A stretch of 54,061 bases of DNA, from the NCBI GenBank assembly GCA_025463865.1, contig JAODBH010000265.1, forward strand, positions 1 through 54,061, read 5' to 3'. Under the pieces are notes generated by a model. That model made no database searches. It saw only the letters and a program-made list of their open reading frames with translations, and was not told where the DNA came from. How positions within the stretch are numbered: the first letter of the stretch is position 1; each line of letters opens with the position of its first letter. The stretch is from Actinomycetes bacterium (GTDB lineage: Bacteria > Actinomycetota > Acidimicrobiia > IMCC26256 > Chersky-534). A program made the translations under genes and the position numbers. Positions 25,919 through 33,120 of this stretch are shown here, piece after piece.

Positions 25919-26634
25919 GCGCGACAGCTCTGGAGGGTGGCCGTCTCCGGCGCGCGGTCCCACCATGAGCCGGGATCCGACTGCGGGTAGATCTCCCGCG
26001 CCCGGGCCACCGCGGCCGCAACCGCGCTCATGATCTCGTCGGTGGTCTCGCGCACGTTCGCGTCGGGTCCGAAGCGCAACGGCGGTCCGACGACCGCCGA
26101 CTGGGCGACGCCCCAGCGCCAGTCGGGCCGACGGCCCTTGGCCATGATCCGCTGCGTGCCCCAGAGACCCAGCGGAAAGACGGGCGCGCCGGTCGCCCGG
26201 GCGATGCGCGCGGTCCCCGACTTGCCCGACATCGGCTCGAGGTCGGGCGAGATCGTGCCCTCCGGGAACACCGCGACGCACTCGCCCCGCGCCAATGCCG
26301 CGCCGGCCGCGCCGGTGGAGTCGCCGGATCGGAGCGAGTTGCGGTCGACCGGGATCTGCCCCGCATTGCGGAGGGCAGGTCCGACGACCGGTAGCCCGAA
26401 CAGCTCGGCCTTGGCCAGGAAGCGCACCCGTCGGTGACGCAGGTCGGTGACCTTGGCGATGACGAACGGGTCGAGATAGGAGATGTGGTTGCTCGCGAAG
26501 ATGGCCGGGCCGTGGGCCGGGACCAGCTGCGCGCCCTCCACGGTCCACCGCATGCCGTGCCGGAGCAGGGGCCGCAGCACACCGGCCGCGGTGGCGTAGG
26601 CGAACTCCACGCTCGGTAGCATACGCGGGCTCAT
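25915..26634 (-). CDS. plsC: 1-acyl-sn-glycerol-3-phosphate acyltransferase (PlsC family)
   Basis: The protein is 239 residues from ATG 26634; the track start at 26997 reads backwards through cofC. The acyltransferase block I motif NHISYLDPF (NHx4D), block II/III VGPALRNAGQIPVDR and FPEGTIS, and a late PVFPLGLWGTQ are all present. It acylates lysophosphatidic acid to phosphatidic acid. Pairing with gpsA makes an operon supplying phosphatidate. ATG 26622 is an alternative start. The first codon abuts the divergent cofC start, so one of the two starts is probably shorter than drawn. Confidence 0.92.
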   Translation of the reverse strand: MSPRMLPSVEFAYATAAGVLRPLLRHGMRWTVEGAQLVPAHGPAIFASNHISYLDPFVIAKVTDLRHRRVRFLAKAELFGLPVVGPALRNAGQIPVDRNSLRSGDSTGAAGAALARGECVAVFPEGTISPDLEPMSGKSGTARIARATGAPVFPLGLWGTQRIMAKGRRPDWRWGVAQSAVVGPPLRFGPDANVRETTDEIMSAVAAAVARAREIYPQSDPGSWWDRAPETATLQSCRA

Positions 26635-27282
26635 GTGCTCCCACCCCGTGCCACGCGCGCACCGCCGAACCGCCCTGCCGTGCCCGTGACCGGAGCCGGT
26701 GTGGTGGTCCCGATCCGCGCGTTCAGCCTCGGCAAGGCGCGGCTCGCCGAGGTCCTCGACGCTGCACAGCGGGCCGAGCTCGCCCGGTCGATGGCCGAAC
26801 GTGTGGTCCGCGCCGCGGGCCGGATGCCGCTCGTCGTGGTGTCGGGTGCAGCCGAGGTGCGCGCCTGGTGCGCCGCCCGGAGCATCGCCGTCATCGACGA
26901 TCCCGGCAGTCTCGACGCCGCGGCCCGAGCCGGACTGGTCCGGCTCGCGGCCGACGGTTGTGTCCGTGCGGTGGTCGTGCACTCCGACCTCCCGCACGTC
27001 GAGGATCTCGCGTCGGTCGTCCGCGACGGCTCACTTCCGATCGCGACCGTGGTCCCCTGCCATCGCGACGACGGCACACCGGTGCTGTCGGTCCCCGTCG
27101 ACGCGGGCTTCGAGTTCCACTACGGCGAAGGCTCCTTCCTCCGCCATCTGGCCGAGTGCCGCCGGGTCGGGCTCGCGATCCGCGTCGTGCGCGACCCCCG
27201 GCTGCGCTTCGACGTCGACACTCCCGACGACCTCCTCGCGCTGGGCGCCGGCTGGCCGCTCGTCCCGGCCGGCGCGTCGTGA
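26635..27282 (+). CDS. cofC: 2-phospho-L-lactate/phosphoenolpyruvate guanylyltransferase (CofC/FbiD)
   Basis: This is up to 215 residues. The family core VVVPIRAFSLGKARLAEVLDAAQRAELARSM is followed by VIDDPGSLDAAARAG, HSDLPHVEDL and the late LRFDVDTPDDLL. CofC/FbiD activates phosphoenolpyruvate (or 2-phospholactate) with GTP for coenzyme F420 synthesis. Its presence indicates an F420-producing cell, though fbiA, fbiB and fbiC are not in the window. The start may be GTG 26635 or the internal GTGs at 26680 or 26686; the last two leave room for a promoter between it and plsC. The stop overlaps the next gene's GTG. Confidence 0.88.
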   Translation: MLPPRATRAPPNRPAVPVTGAGVVVPIRAFSLGKARLAEVLDAAQRAELARSMAERVVRAAGRMPLVVVSGAAEVRAWCAARSIAVIDDPGSLDAAARAGLVRLAADGCVRAVVVHSDLPHVEDLASVVRDGSLPIATVVPCHRDDGTPVLSVPVDAGFEFHYGEGSFLRHLAECRRVGLAIRVVRDPRLRFDVDTPDDLLALGAGWPLVPAGAS

Positions 27283-28037
27283 GCAGGCCGGTGACCGTCG
27301 ACCTCGCGCTACCCGAGCGCGCGCTCGCGATCGGGGCCCATCCCGACGACGTCGAGTTCGGCTGCGGCGCGACATTGGCGAAGTGGTCCCGACTCGGGTG
27401 CGAGACCCACCTCCTCGTCCTCACCGACGGATCCAAGGGCACCTGGGACCCGACCGCCGACCTGGGCGAGCTGATCGCCACGCGCGCCCGCGAGCAGCAA
27501 CTCGCGGCCAAGGCGCTCGGGCTCGCCGGGGTCCACTTCCTCGACCGCGTCGATGGCGAGCTCGAGCACGACCTCGCAGGTCGGGCCGAGGTGTGTGCCT
27601 GGATCCGCAAGCTCCGTCCGACGGTCGTCCTCGCCCACGACCCCTGGAAGCGCTACCGCCTGCACCCCGACCACTACCACGCCGGCCTGCTCGCGCTCGA
27701 CGGCATCGTCGCCGCGCGGGACCCGCACTTCTTCCCCGAGCAGCCCGACCCGCCCTATCGGCCCGCGCACGCGCTGCTCTTCGAGGCCGACGAGGTGCAC
27801 CACCTCGAACGGATCGACGACGACATCGACGCCAAGGCCGCCGCGCTGTTCGAGCACCGGAGCCAGTGGCGATCGACGCACGGGATCGACGTCGACGCGC
27901 CCGACGCGGACGCGCAACGCGTGGCGTTCGTCGCCGGGCTGCACGCCACTGCGGCGCAGGCCGCGGCGGGGGTGCCGGCCGTCGAGGGCCGGCCGTGTCG
28001 TGCGGCCGAGGCCTTCGCCCGCATGGACGACCTGTAG
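27279..28037 (+). CDS. PIG-L family zinc deacetylase
   Basis: This is 252 residues starting at GTG 27279, which overlaps the cofC stop (GTGA), so the two genes are coupled. The zinc-binding motif AIGAHPDDVEFGCGATLAKW is near the N-terminus, and the distal His set occurs in RLHPDHYHAG. The family includes MshB and Mca of mycothiol metabolism and other N-acetylglucosamine deacetylases. The exact substrate cannot be set from sequence; a mycothiol-related role is possible but unproven. Confidence 0.88.
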   Translation: MSRPVTVDLALPERALAIGAHPDDVEFGCGATLAKWSRLGCETHLLVLTDGSKGTWDPTADLGELIATRAREQQLAAKALGLAGVHFLDRVDGELEHDLAGRAEVCAWIRKLRPTVVLAHDPWKRYRLHPDHYHAGLLALDGIVAARDPHFFPEQPDPPYRPAHALLFEADEVHHLERIDDDIDAKAAALFEHRSQWRSTHGIDVDAPDADAQRVAFVAGLHATAAQAAAGVPAVEGRPCRAAEAFARMDDL

Positions 28038-28061
28038 CGCGAACGGCTCCGGACGCGAAGA

Positions 28062-28084
28062 AGGGGGCCCGAACCGGACCCCCT
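28062..28084. terminator. Probable bidirectional terminator hairpin
   Basis: AGGGGGCCCG-AAC-CGGACCCCCT forms a 10-bp stem with one mismatch. It sits between the convergent PIG-L and lysine-rich protein genes. The U-tract is weak on both sides, so termination efficiency is uncertain. Confidence 0.55.
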
Positions 28085-28106
28085 CCTCACGTCGTGCAGC
28101 TGATTG

Positions 28107-28610
28107 CTAGCGGCGCTTGGCGGCCTTGCGGACCGTCTTGCGAGCCGTGGACTTGCGGGCCGTCGTCTTCTTGGCCGCGGGACGACGGGTCGCCGTCCGC
28201 TTGGCCGGCTTACGGGCCGTGGTCTTCTTCGCCGCGGTCTTGCGCGCGGTCGTCTTCTTGACGGTGCGACGCTTCGCCGGCTTACGGGCGGTCGTCTTCT
28301 TCGCCGCCGTCTTGGTCGCAGCCTTCTTCACGGTGCGACGCTTCGCCGGCTTGCGGGCCGTCGTCTTCCTTGCCGTGGTCTTCTTCGCGGCCGTCTTCTT
28401 GACGGTGCGACGCTTCGCAGGCTTCCGTGCCGTGGTCTTCTTCGCGGCCGTCTTCTTGACGGTACGACGCTTCACCGGCTTCCGTGCCGTGGTCTTCCGG
28501 GCTGCGGTCTTGCGGACCGCCTTCTTTGCCGCCGTCTTCCGAGCAGCAGGCTTTCGCGCTGTCGTCTTCCGAGCGACGGTCTTACGAGTTGTCTTCTTTG
28601 CCGGAGGCAC
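28107..28610 (-). CDS. Histone H1-like lysine/alanine-rich DNA-binding protein (detached HupB-type tail)
   Basis: This is about 167 residues, almost entirely K, R, A, T and P, built from repeats of TTARKPAKRRTVKKTAAKK. It has no predicted globular core and resembles the C-terminal tail of mycobacterial HupB and eukaryotic H1; it should bind DNA non-specifically and compact the nucleoid. GTG 28610 is chosen because AAGG lies nine nt upstream; GTG 28619 and 28616 are alternatives. The ORF is in the same frame as the upstream HU gene, and the 18 codons between the HU TAG and GTG 28619 contain no other stop. It could therefore be translated by reinitiation or as a readthrough extension of HU. Repeat length may vary between strains. 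Confidence 0.85.
   Translation of the reverse strand: MPPAKKTTRKTVARKTTARKPAARKTAAKKAVRKTAARKTTARKPVKRRTVKKTAAKKTTARKPAKRRTVKKTAAKKTTARKTTARKPAKRRTVKKAATKTAAKKTTARKPAKRRTVKKTTARKTAAKKTTARKPAKRTATRRPAAKKTTARKSTARKTVRKAAKRR
28200..28490. repeat. ~60-bp degenerate coding repeats in the lysine-rich gene
   Basis: Units such as GTCTTCTTGACGGTGCGACGCTTC recur four to five times at intervals of roughly 60 bp, encoding the KRRTVKKT blocks on the minus strand. Such in-frame repeats are prone to recombination. Confidence 0.75.
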
Positions 28611-28673
28611 GGTCACCACCCTTCTAGGGGAATATTTCTTCGAACGAGCAAGCCGGGAACGATGTGTCCGGGC

Positions 28674-28946
28674 CTACTTCACGGCGGACTTGAAGGCGGC
28701 TCCCGCCGTGAACTTCACGCCCTTCGATGCCGCGATGTTGACAGGCTCGCCGGTCCGCGGGTTGCGGCCGATACGAGCGCTGCGATCGGTACGCGACCAG
28801 GAACCGAACCCCGGCAGCACAACCTTGTCGTCCTTGGCAACGGCTTTCTGCACGACTTCGATGAGCGCGTTGAGCGCGGACTCGGCGTCTTTCTTCGCCA
28901 GCCCTGACGTCTCTGCGATCCCGTCGACGAGTTCAGACTTGTTCAC
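28674..28946 (-). CDS. hup: HU-family nucleoid DNA-binding protein
   Basis: This 90-residue protein is the classic HU domain: VNKSELVDGIAETSGLAKKDAESALNALIEVVQKAVAKDDKVVLPGFGSW, then RIGRNPRTGEPVNI (the DNA-bending arm with the Arg-Asn-Pro tip) and VKFTAGAAFKSAVK. It binds and bends DNA as a dimer. GTG 28946 is chosen over the track start because GGAGG lies six nt upstream. The gene ends in TAG exactly where mycobacterial HupB would continue into a lysine-rich tail, and that tail follows in frame downstream. A TTGACC-17-TCTGAT promoter precedes it. Confidence 0.95.
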   Translation of the reverse strand: MNKSELVDGIAETSGLAKKDAESALNALIEVVQKAVAKDDKVVLPGFGSWSRTDRSARIGRNPRTGEPVNIAASKGVKFTAGAAFKSAVK

Positions 28947-28976
28947 GCGTACCTCCGAGTTCGTTGTGCTCCGGGA

Positions 28977-29005
28977 ATCAGAACTGATTCGCGCATTGAG
29001 GTCAA
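28977..29005 (-). promoter_or_regulatory. Probable sigma70-type promoter of the HU gene with palindrome over the -10
   Basis: On the minus strand TTGACC (-35) and TCTGAT (-10) are spaced by 17 nt, close to the housekeeping consensus. The -10 is embedded in AATCAGTTCTGATT (28976-28989), a 6+2+6 inverted repeat that could be an operator. The start codon is about 30 nt downstream. Confidence 0.65.
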
Positions 29006-29549
29006 GCATTTCCCCATGCGCGCGTTGTCACGCGGTATCCCGCGTTCCCGGAACCTTCGCGCACCAGCGTGACACAGACGCGGATACTTCGCACAACTTG
29101 GACATCGTCGCGCGGCACGCGCGGCGCCCCGCGTGCGCGCGCGAGCGCGGCCCGCACACGTCCGTCGAGTCGCGGCGGCGTGTTCCGCGCGGCGGTCACA
29201 CACGCGTGTCGCGCCGCGCGCTGGAGCTCGACGGCGACGCGCGCGACACGCGCGACGCGCTGCGATCGCGACATTCGCGTCCGCGCGGCGCGTGCGATCC
29301 GGTTCGACACGCATCGCTCGGCAGTCGCTCACCTTCGCTTCGACGCGCATCGGCTGCGGGTATCCCCGTGTACGACGGTGACGACGCCCCACTGCCGCGC
29401 CTTCCGGTTCGCGCACGATTTCTTCACCGTGCGTGGTGATATCGCGCCGTTCCGCCACCCGCCGAGAGCGAATCGACGCCTCGAGGCCCGGTGGCCGAGC
29501 CCGGACGCGAGTGCTCCGGCGGGGTCTCGGGCCGCCGATCGGAGTGCCG
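29006..29549. other. Gene-free, CG-rich stretch upstream of the HU promoter
   Basis: About 540 nt have no convincing gene on either strand. The sequence is dense in ACGCG/CGCGC steps, including the alternating run GCGTGCGCGCGCG at 29131-29143, and every ORF through it is Arg-rich low-complexity translation. I see no tRNA, terminator or repeat unit here. Confidence 0.6.
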
Positions 29550-29890
29550 TCTGCGCCTTCCGCGCACGACGAGCGTGCACGCGACGAACGGGGTCCCGGA
29601 CCAACCGTCGACCCCGAGGCCCTGCACCGAGCGTCGAGGCGCGGATCGCGACGACGTCGTCGCGCTGCTCATCCGTCGAGTGCATGTCGACGACGAGGAT
29701 CGTCCCGCCCCCGCTCGGCGACCGGGTACATCTCCCGAATCGGCTTCCGCCGGAGGCCGTGATCTTTCCCGTTCTGGATCGCCACGTCGGTCGTCACGAC
29801 GTCGAACGTGGCGTCGGCCATCGGCTGCGCGGACGTGTCGGCGGTCGCCACACCGACCCGGCCGGTCCCCGTTGCGGGAGCACGCGGGCG
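29550..29890 (-). pseudogene. Decayed SAM-dependent methyltransferase, frameshifted
   Basis: Pieces of one small methyltransferase lie in order in different minus-strand frames: ATGTGRVGVATADTSAQ next to MADATFDVVTTDVAIQNGKDHGLRRKPIREMYPVAERG (up to about 29669), then ILVVDMHSTDE in a second frame, then GWSGTPFVACTLVVRG (29556-29621). The order matches the end of UbiE-like enzymes, but the N-terminal motif I region is mostly missing and at least two frameshifts separate the blocks. No intact product is possible. The 134 nt from here to the next gene hold nothing I recognise. Confidence 0.6.
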
Positions 29891-30024
29891 GTGCGCCTTG
29901 CGCGGCGACTCGCAAGGGGCAAGTGTCCGCGGTCACCCGCCGGCCGGAGAGCCGAGCGGGACCCCACCACGGTGAAGCCGGTCGGCCGTGATGTCCCGGC
30001 CGGTCCCCCGGAGTGTGACGCCGC

Positions 30025-30624
30025 ATGCTCACAAGGTTCGGTGAGGTCGTACCTCTGTCCTTCACCGAGGTCGAGGAGACGCTCGAGCACTTCACCGGTT
30101 CTTGGTGGATCGCCGGCGGGTGGGCGATCGACCTGTATCTCGGGCGCCGAACCCGCGACCACGACGACGTCGAGATCGCGGTGCGGTTCGACGACCAGGG
30201 CGACCTGCGGGAGGCCCTCAGCGGTTGGGACCTGCACGTGGTCGACGAGGGGTCGTTGCGCCCATGGGAACGTGGCGATGGTCTCGAACTTCCGCTCCAT
30301 CAACTCTGGGCCCGCCGCGATTCGCATGCACCCTGGTCGCTGGAGATCCTCTTCGAGGCGACCGAGGGGGACGAGTGGATCTTCCGTCGCGATCCACGGG
30401 TCCGTCTTCCCGTCGCGGACTTCGGCCGGGTCGCGAGCAACGGGTTGCCGATCGTCGCGCCGGAGGTCGAGCTGCTCTTCAAGGCGAAGGATCCGCGCGT
30501 GAAGGACGAGTCCGACTTCGCCCACGCGCTTCCCGCTCTCGACCCGATGGCGCGCGCCTGGCTCCACGCGGCGTTGACGCTCGTCTTCGACGATCACCCT
30601 TGGCTGCGTGCATGGGACCGGTAG
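30025..30624 (+). CDS. Nucleotidyltransferase-fold protein, aminoglycoside/lincosamide adenylyltransferase-like
   Basis: This 199-residue protein reads SWWIAGGWAIDLYLGRRTRDHDDVEIAV near the N-terminus, the GG(W)-x-D plus H-D-D/E pattern of the pol-beta-like nucleotidyltransferases related to ANT(2'')-Ia and LnuA. The C-terminal part (LPIVAPEVELLFKAKDPRVKDESDFAHALPALDP) also matches that group. Known members adenylylate antibiotics, but many chromosomal homologues have other or unknown roles, so resistance should not be assumed. It stands alone, bordered by a methyltransferase pseudogene and a strong terminator. Confidence 0.8.
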   Translation: MLTRFGEVVPLSFTEVEETLEHFTGSWWIAGGWAIDLYLGRRTRDHDDVEIAVRFDDQGDLREALSGWDLHVVDEGSLRPWERGDGLELPLHQLWARRDSHAPWSLEILFEATEGDEWIFRRDPRVRLPVADFGRVASNGLPIVAPEVELLFKAKDPRVKDESDFAHALPALDPMARAWLHAALTLVFDDHPWLRAWDR

Positions 30625-30651
30625 TGCTCGAGCGATTGCCCGCCGGTACGT

Positions 30652-30677
30652 CGAAGGGGCCCTCGCGGGCCCCTTCG
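30652..30677. terminator. Strong bidirectional hairpin terminator
   Basis: CGAAGGGGCCC-TCGC-GGGCCCCTTCG is a perfect 11-bp stem with a four-nt loop. It lies downstream of the nucleotidyltransferase gene (plus) and of tRNA-Glu (minus), so it may end both transcripts. There is no long U-tract. Confidence 0.7.
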
Positions 30678-30697
30678 GGTGGAACGTTTCTTCGGTG

Positions 30698-30770
30698 TAG
30701 CCCCGAGCGGATTCGAACCGCCGTTACCGCCTTGAGAGGGCGGCGTCCTAGGCCACTAGACGACGGGGCC
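30698..30770 (-). tRNA. tRNA-Glu (CUC anticodon)
   Basis: The minus strand reads GGCCCCGTCGTCTAGTGGCC... with anticodon stem CCGCC-CTCTCAA-GGCGG, giving anticodon CUC. The T arm GGTTCGAATCC and the acceptor pairing GGCCCCG/CGGGGCT are present. CCA is not encoded. Length is 73 nt. Confidence 0.95.
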
Positions 30771-30842
30771 GAAGGTTGCGTCCGAGGACGCAGGTGCGGC
30801 TCGGTGCCGGGCTCCGGGGAGCACGGAACAGATACGCACCGG

Positions 30843-30914
30843 CTCGGGGGGGAGGACTCGAACCCCCAATGGCAGGGCCAGAACCTGCTGTGTTGCCGAT
30901 TACACCACCCCCGA
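30843..30914 (-). tRNA. tRNA-Gln (CUG anticodon)
   Basis: The minus strand reads TCGGGGGTGGTGTAATCGGCAAC... with anticodon stem GCAGG-TTCTGGC-CCTGC, giving anticodon CUG. The T arm GGTTCGAGTCC and acceptor TCGGGGG/CCCCCGA close the cloverleaf, with discriminator G and no encoded CCA. Length is 72 nt. It lies 72 nt upstream of tRNA-Glu on the same strand. Confidence 0.95.
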
Positions 30915-30964
30915 AGGTGGAACTCCGTCCCTCGCGGGAAACGCAGCCAAGGAAGATTAGCCGG

Positions 30965-31636
30965 TCATCCCAATCCGGGAACCAGCTTGGTGACGCGGCT
31001 GCCACGGGAGATGCGGCCGAAGCCGACGATCCTGCCGATCGACACCCGGATCGTCTCGGACCCGAAGCGCTTCCACTCGTCCCAGCCCTTGATCGGGCTC
31101 GTGAGCGTGGGCGACGTGACGGCCTCGAGCCCGAGGTCGCCGGCGATCTCCTGGATGCGCTTGGAATGGAACGGGTCGGAGACGAGGATGACCCGTGGAG
31201 TACCACGGGCCTTGAGGAACCGCGCCGACGCCGCGAGCGACTCCCAGCTCGACCGGCCGGTCGTCTCCCGGAGGATCGCGGTGTCGGGAACGTTGTGCTC
31301 GTGCAGGTACTGCGCCGCCGCGCCGGCCTCGGTGTAGCGGTCACCGGGCTCCGCGCCGCCGGTCACGACGATGACGGGCGCGTAGCCACCGCGGTACAGG
31401 TCGAGCGCGTGATCGAGGCGGGCGGCCAGCACCGCCGAGGGCCGGCCGTTGTACTCCGCGGCACCGAGCACGACGATCGCGTCGGATCGCCGCTTGTCGT
31501 CGTGGCGGGCCGCCCACCACACCTGCACGAACGTCCCCCCGACGTAGACCACGATGAGGGCGACGACCGCGAGGACTCCCCGGACCAACACCTTGCGACC
31601 GCGCCACGGGGCGCGGCGCTCGACGCGAGCGGTCAT
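30965..31636 (-). CDS. YdcF/DUF218-family membrane-anchored protein
   Basis: This is 223 residues from ATG 31636, which overlaps the gltX stop (ATGA). A basic N-terminus precedes one transmembrane helix (VLAVVALIVVYVGGTFVQVWW). The DUF218 domain follows: DAIVVLGAAEYNGRPSAVLAARLDHALDLY, VIVVTGGAEPGDRYTEAGAAAQYL, SSWESLAASARFL and ILVSDPFHSKRI. Family members are linked to envelope carbohydrate or vancomycin-sensitivity functions; the reaction is unknown. Placement immediately after gltX implies co-transcription. Confidence 0.88.
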   Translation of the reverse strand: MTARVERRAPWRGRKVLVRGVLAVVALIVVYVGGTFVQVWWAARHDDKRRSDAIVVLGAAEYNGRPSAVLAARLDHALDLYRGGYAPVIVVTGGAEPGDRYTEAGAAAQYLHEHNVPDTAILRETTGRSSWESLAASARFLKARGTPRVILVSDPFHSKRIQEIAGDLGLEAVTSPTLTSPIKGWDEWKRFGSETIRVSIGRIVGFGRISRGSRVTKLVPGLG

Positions 31637-33063
31637 CCCGATGCGAGCCGGTCCCGGGCCGCGATGAGGCGCGCGCAGGCGCGCTCGCGGCCGAGCAGAT
31701 GCATCGAGTCGAACAGTGGGAGCCCCGCGTGCCGCCCCTCGATCGCGGCGTACAGAGCGGGCATCGCCTTCTTGGGCTTGATCTCGAGCCGGTTGAGGAC
31801 GGGGCGCAGGTCGACGCCCTCGACGGTCCACTCGCAGGTGATCAGGTGCTGGAGCGCGCCGGCGAGGATCTCGTCGACCCGTTCGGTGCCCGCGAGCTTC
31901 TCCCACGACTCGGGTGCGATCTCGAACTCCGCTTCGGACTCGAAGAGGAAGTCCATCTGCTCGATCATCCGGTTGAGCGTCGTCGCCCGCGCCTGGGCCA
32001 CGACGAGCGCGCTCGAGAGCACGTCGCGGTCGAGGTCGGGACCGAACGCGGCGACCGCGACCGGCAACGCGCGCTCCTCGAGGTGTTCCGGCGTGAGCGC
32101 GCGGAGGTATTCGCCGTTGAGCCAGTCGAGCTTCTGGTGGTCGAAGATCGCGGCGGAATGCGTGACATGGTCGAGGTCGAACTCGGCGGCCATCTCCGCG
32201 AGGGTCATGACCTCCCTCCCGTCGGCCGGGGCCCACCCGAGCAGGCCCAGGTAGTTGATCAGCGCCTCGGGGAGATACCCCTGGTCGCGGAACTCCTCCA
32301 CCGACACCGCGCCGTGCCGCTTGCTGAGCTTGGCCCGGTCGGCGCTGAGGATGAGCGGGATGTGCGCGTAGATCAACTGCCGCTCGGCGCCCAGGGCCCG
32401 ACGCACGGCGAGGATGCGGTGCGTGCTGTCGATCAGGTCCTCGCCCCGGATCGCGTGGGTGATGCCCATGTCGATGTCGTCGAGCGCGTTGGCGAGGAAG
32501 AACGTCGGCGTGCCGTCGGCGCGGCGGATCACGAAGTCGGCGATCGACGACCACTCGACCGACACGTCGCCGCGGATCTCGTCGTGGAACGTGCTCCGAC
32601 CGTCGTCGGGGGTACGCAGGCGCACCACCGCCGGCCGTCCCGCGGCCCCGAGCGCCGCTGGGGCCTCCGGCGGGATGTCGCGGGCGCGGCCGGCGTATCC
32701 CGGCGGAAGCTTTCGGGCCCGGCGCTCGTCGTTCATGGCTGCGAGCTCTTCCGGCGTCTCGAAGCTCTCGTACGCGAGCCCGTCGGCGAGCAGCTTGGCG
32801 ATCGCCTCGTCGTAGAGCGCGAACCGGGTGCTCTGCAGGATCGGACCCTCGTCCCAGTCGAGGCCCAGCCAACGCATCGACGACTGGATGCCTTCGGTCC
32901 ACTCCGTGCGCGACCGCGCGACGTCGGTGTCCTCGATGCGGAGCACGAACGCACCACTGTGGTGACGGGCGAAGAGCCAGCTGAACAAGGCCGTGCGGAC
33001 GCTGCCGACGTGGAGGGTGCCCGTGGGCGACGGCGCGAAGCGGAGACGGGGGGTTTCGGGCAT
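31633..33063 (-). CDS. gltX: Glutamyl-tRNA synthetase
   Basis: This 476-residue class I synthetase starts MPETPRLRFAPSPTGTLHVGSVRTALFSWLFAR; the HIGH signature is HVGS. The KMSKS-like loop is AKLSKRHGAVS. RIEDTDVARS, GEDLIDSTHR and a helical anticodon-binding C-terminus complete the family pattern. It charges tRNA-Glu, and in bacteria lacking GlnRS also tRNA-Gln, which GatCAB then amidates; that second role is inference. tRNA-Glu and tRNA-Gln genes lie less than 1 kb downstream on the same strand. Confidence 0.96.
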   Translation of the reverse strand: MPETPRLRFAPSPTGTLHVGSVRTALFSWLFARHHSGAFVLRIEDTDVARSRTEWTEGIQSSMRWLGLDWDEGPILQSTRFALYDEAIAKLLADGLAYESFETPEELAAMNDERRARKLPPGYAGRARDIPPEAPAALGAAGRPAVVRLRTPDDGRSTFHDEIRGDVSVEWSSIADFVIRRADGTPTFFLANALDDIDMGITHAIRGEDLIDSTHRILAVRRALGAERQLIYAHIPLILSADRAKLSKRHGAVSVEEFRDQGYLPEALINYLGLLGWAPADGREVMTLAEMAAEFDLDHVTHSAAIFDHQKLDWLNGEYLRALTPEHLEERALPVAVAAFGPDLDRDVLSSALVVAQARATTLNRMIEQMDFLFESEAEFEIAPESWEKLAGTERVDEILAGALQHLITCEWTVEGVDLRPVLNRLEIKPKKAMPALYAAIEGRHAGLPLFDSMHLLGRERACARLIAARDRLASG

Positions 33064-33120
33064 CGCGGAAGTCTACGGGTGGCCCCTTCGGCTACCGGGG
33101 CGAGACGACGGCGACGATCG

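Noticed and set aside
28674-28676. TAG at the end of HU as a recoded pyrrolysine codon
   Set aside because: No pyl genes or recoding signal are visible; readthrough or reinitiation is simpler.
29002-29310. 102-residue Arg-rich minus-strand ORF as a possible basic nucleoid protein
   Set aside because: Composition follows the CGCG-rich DNA, there is no Shine-Dalgarno or homology, and it runs over the HU promoter.
28117-29439. 440-residue plus-strand ORF opposite the HU/H1 genes
   Set aside because: Its hydrophobic repeats (RAVVFFAAVF) are the complement of the lysine-rich repeat, not a membrane protein.
29794-30597. 267-residue minus-strand ORF opposite the nucleotidyltransferase
   Set aside because: Antisense to a gene with clear motifs; no domain of its own.
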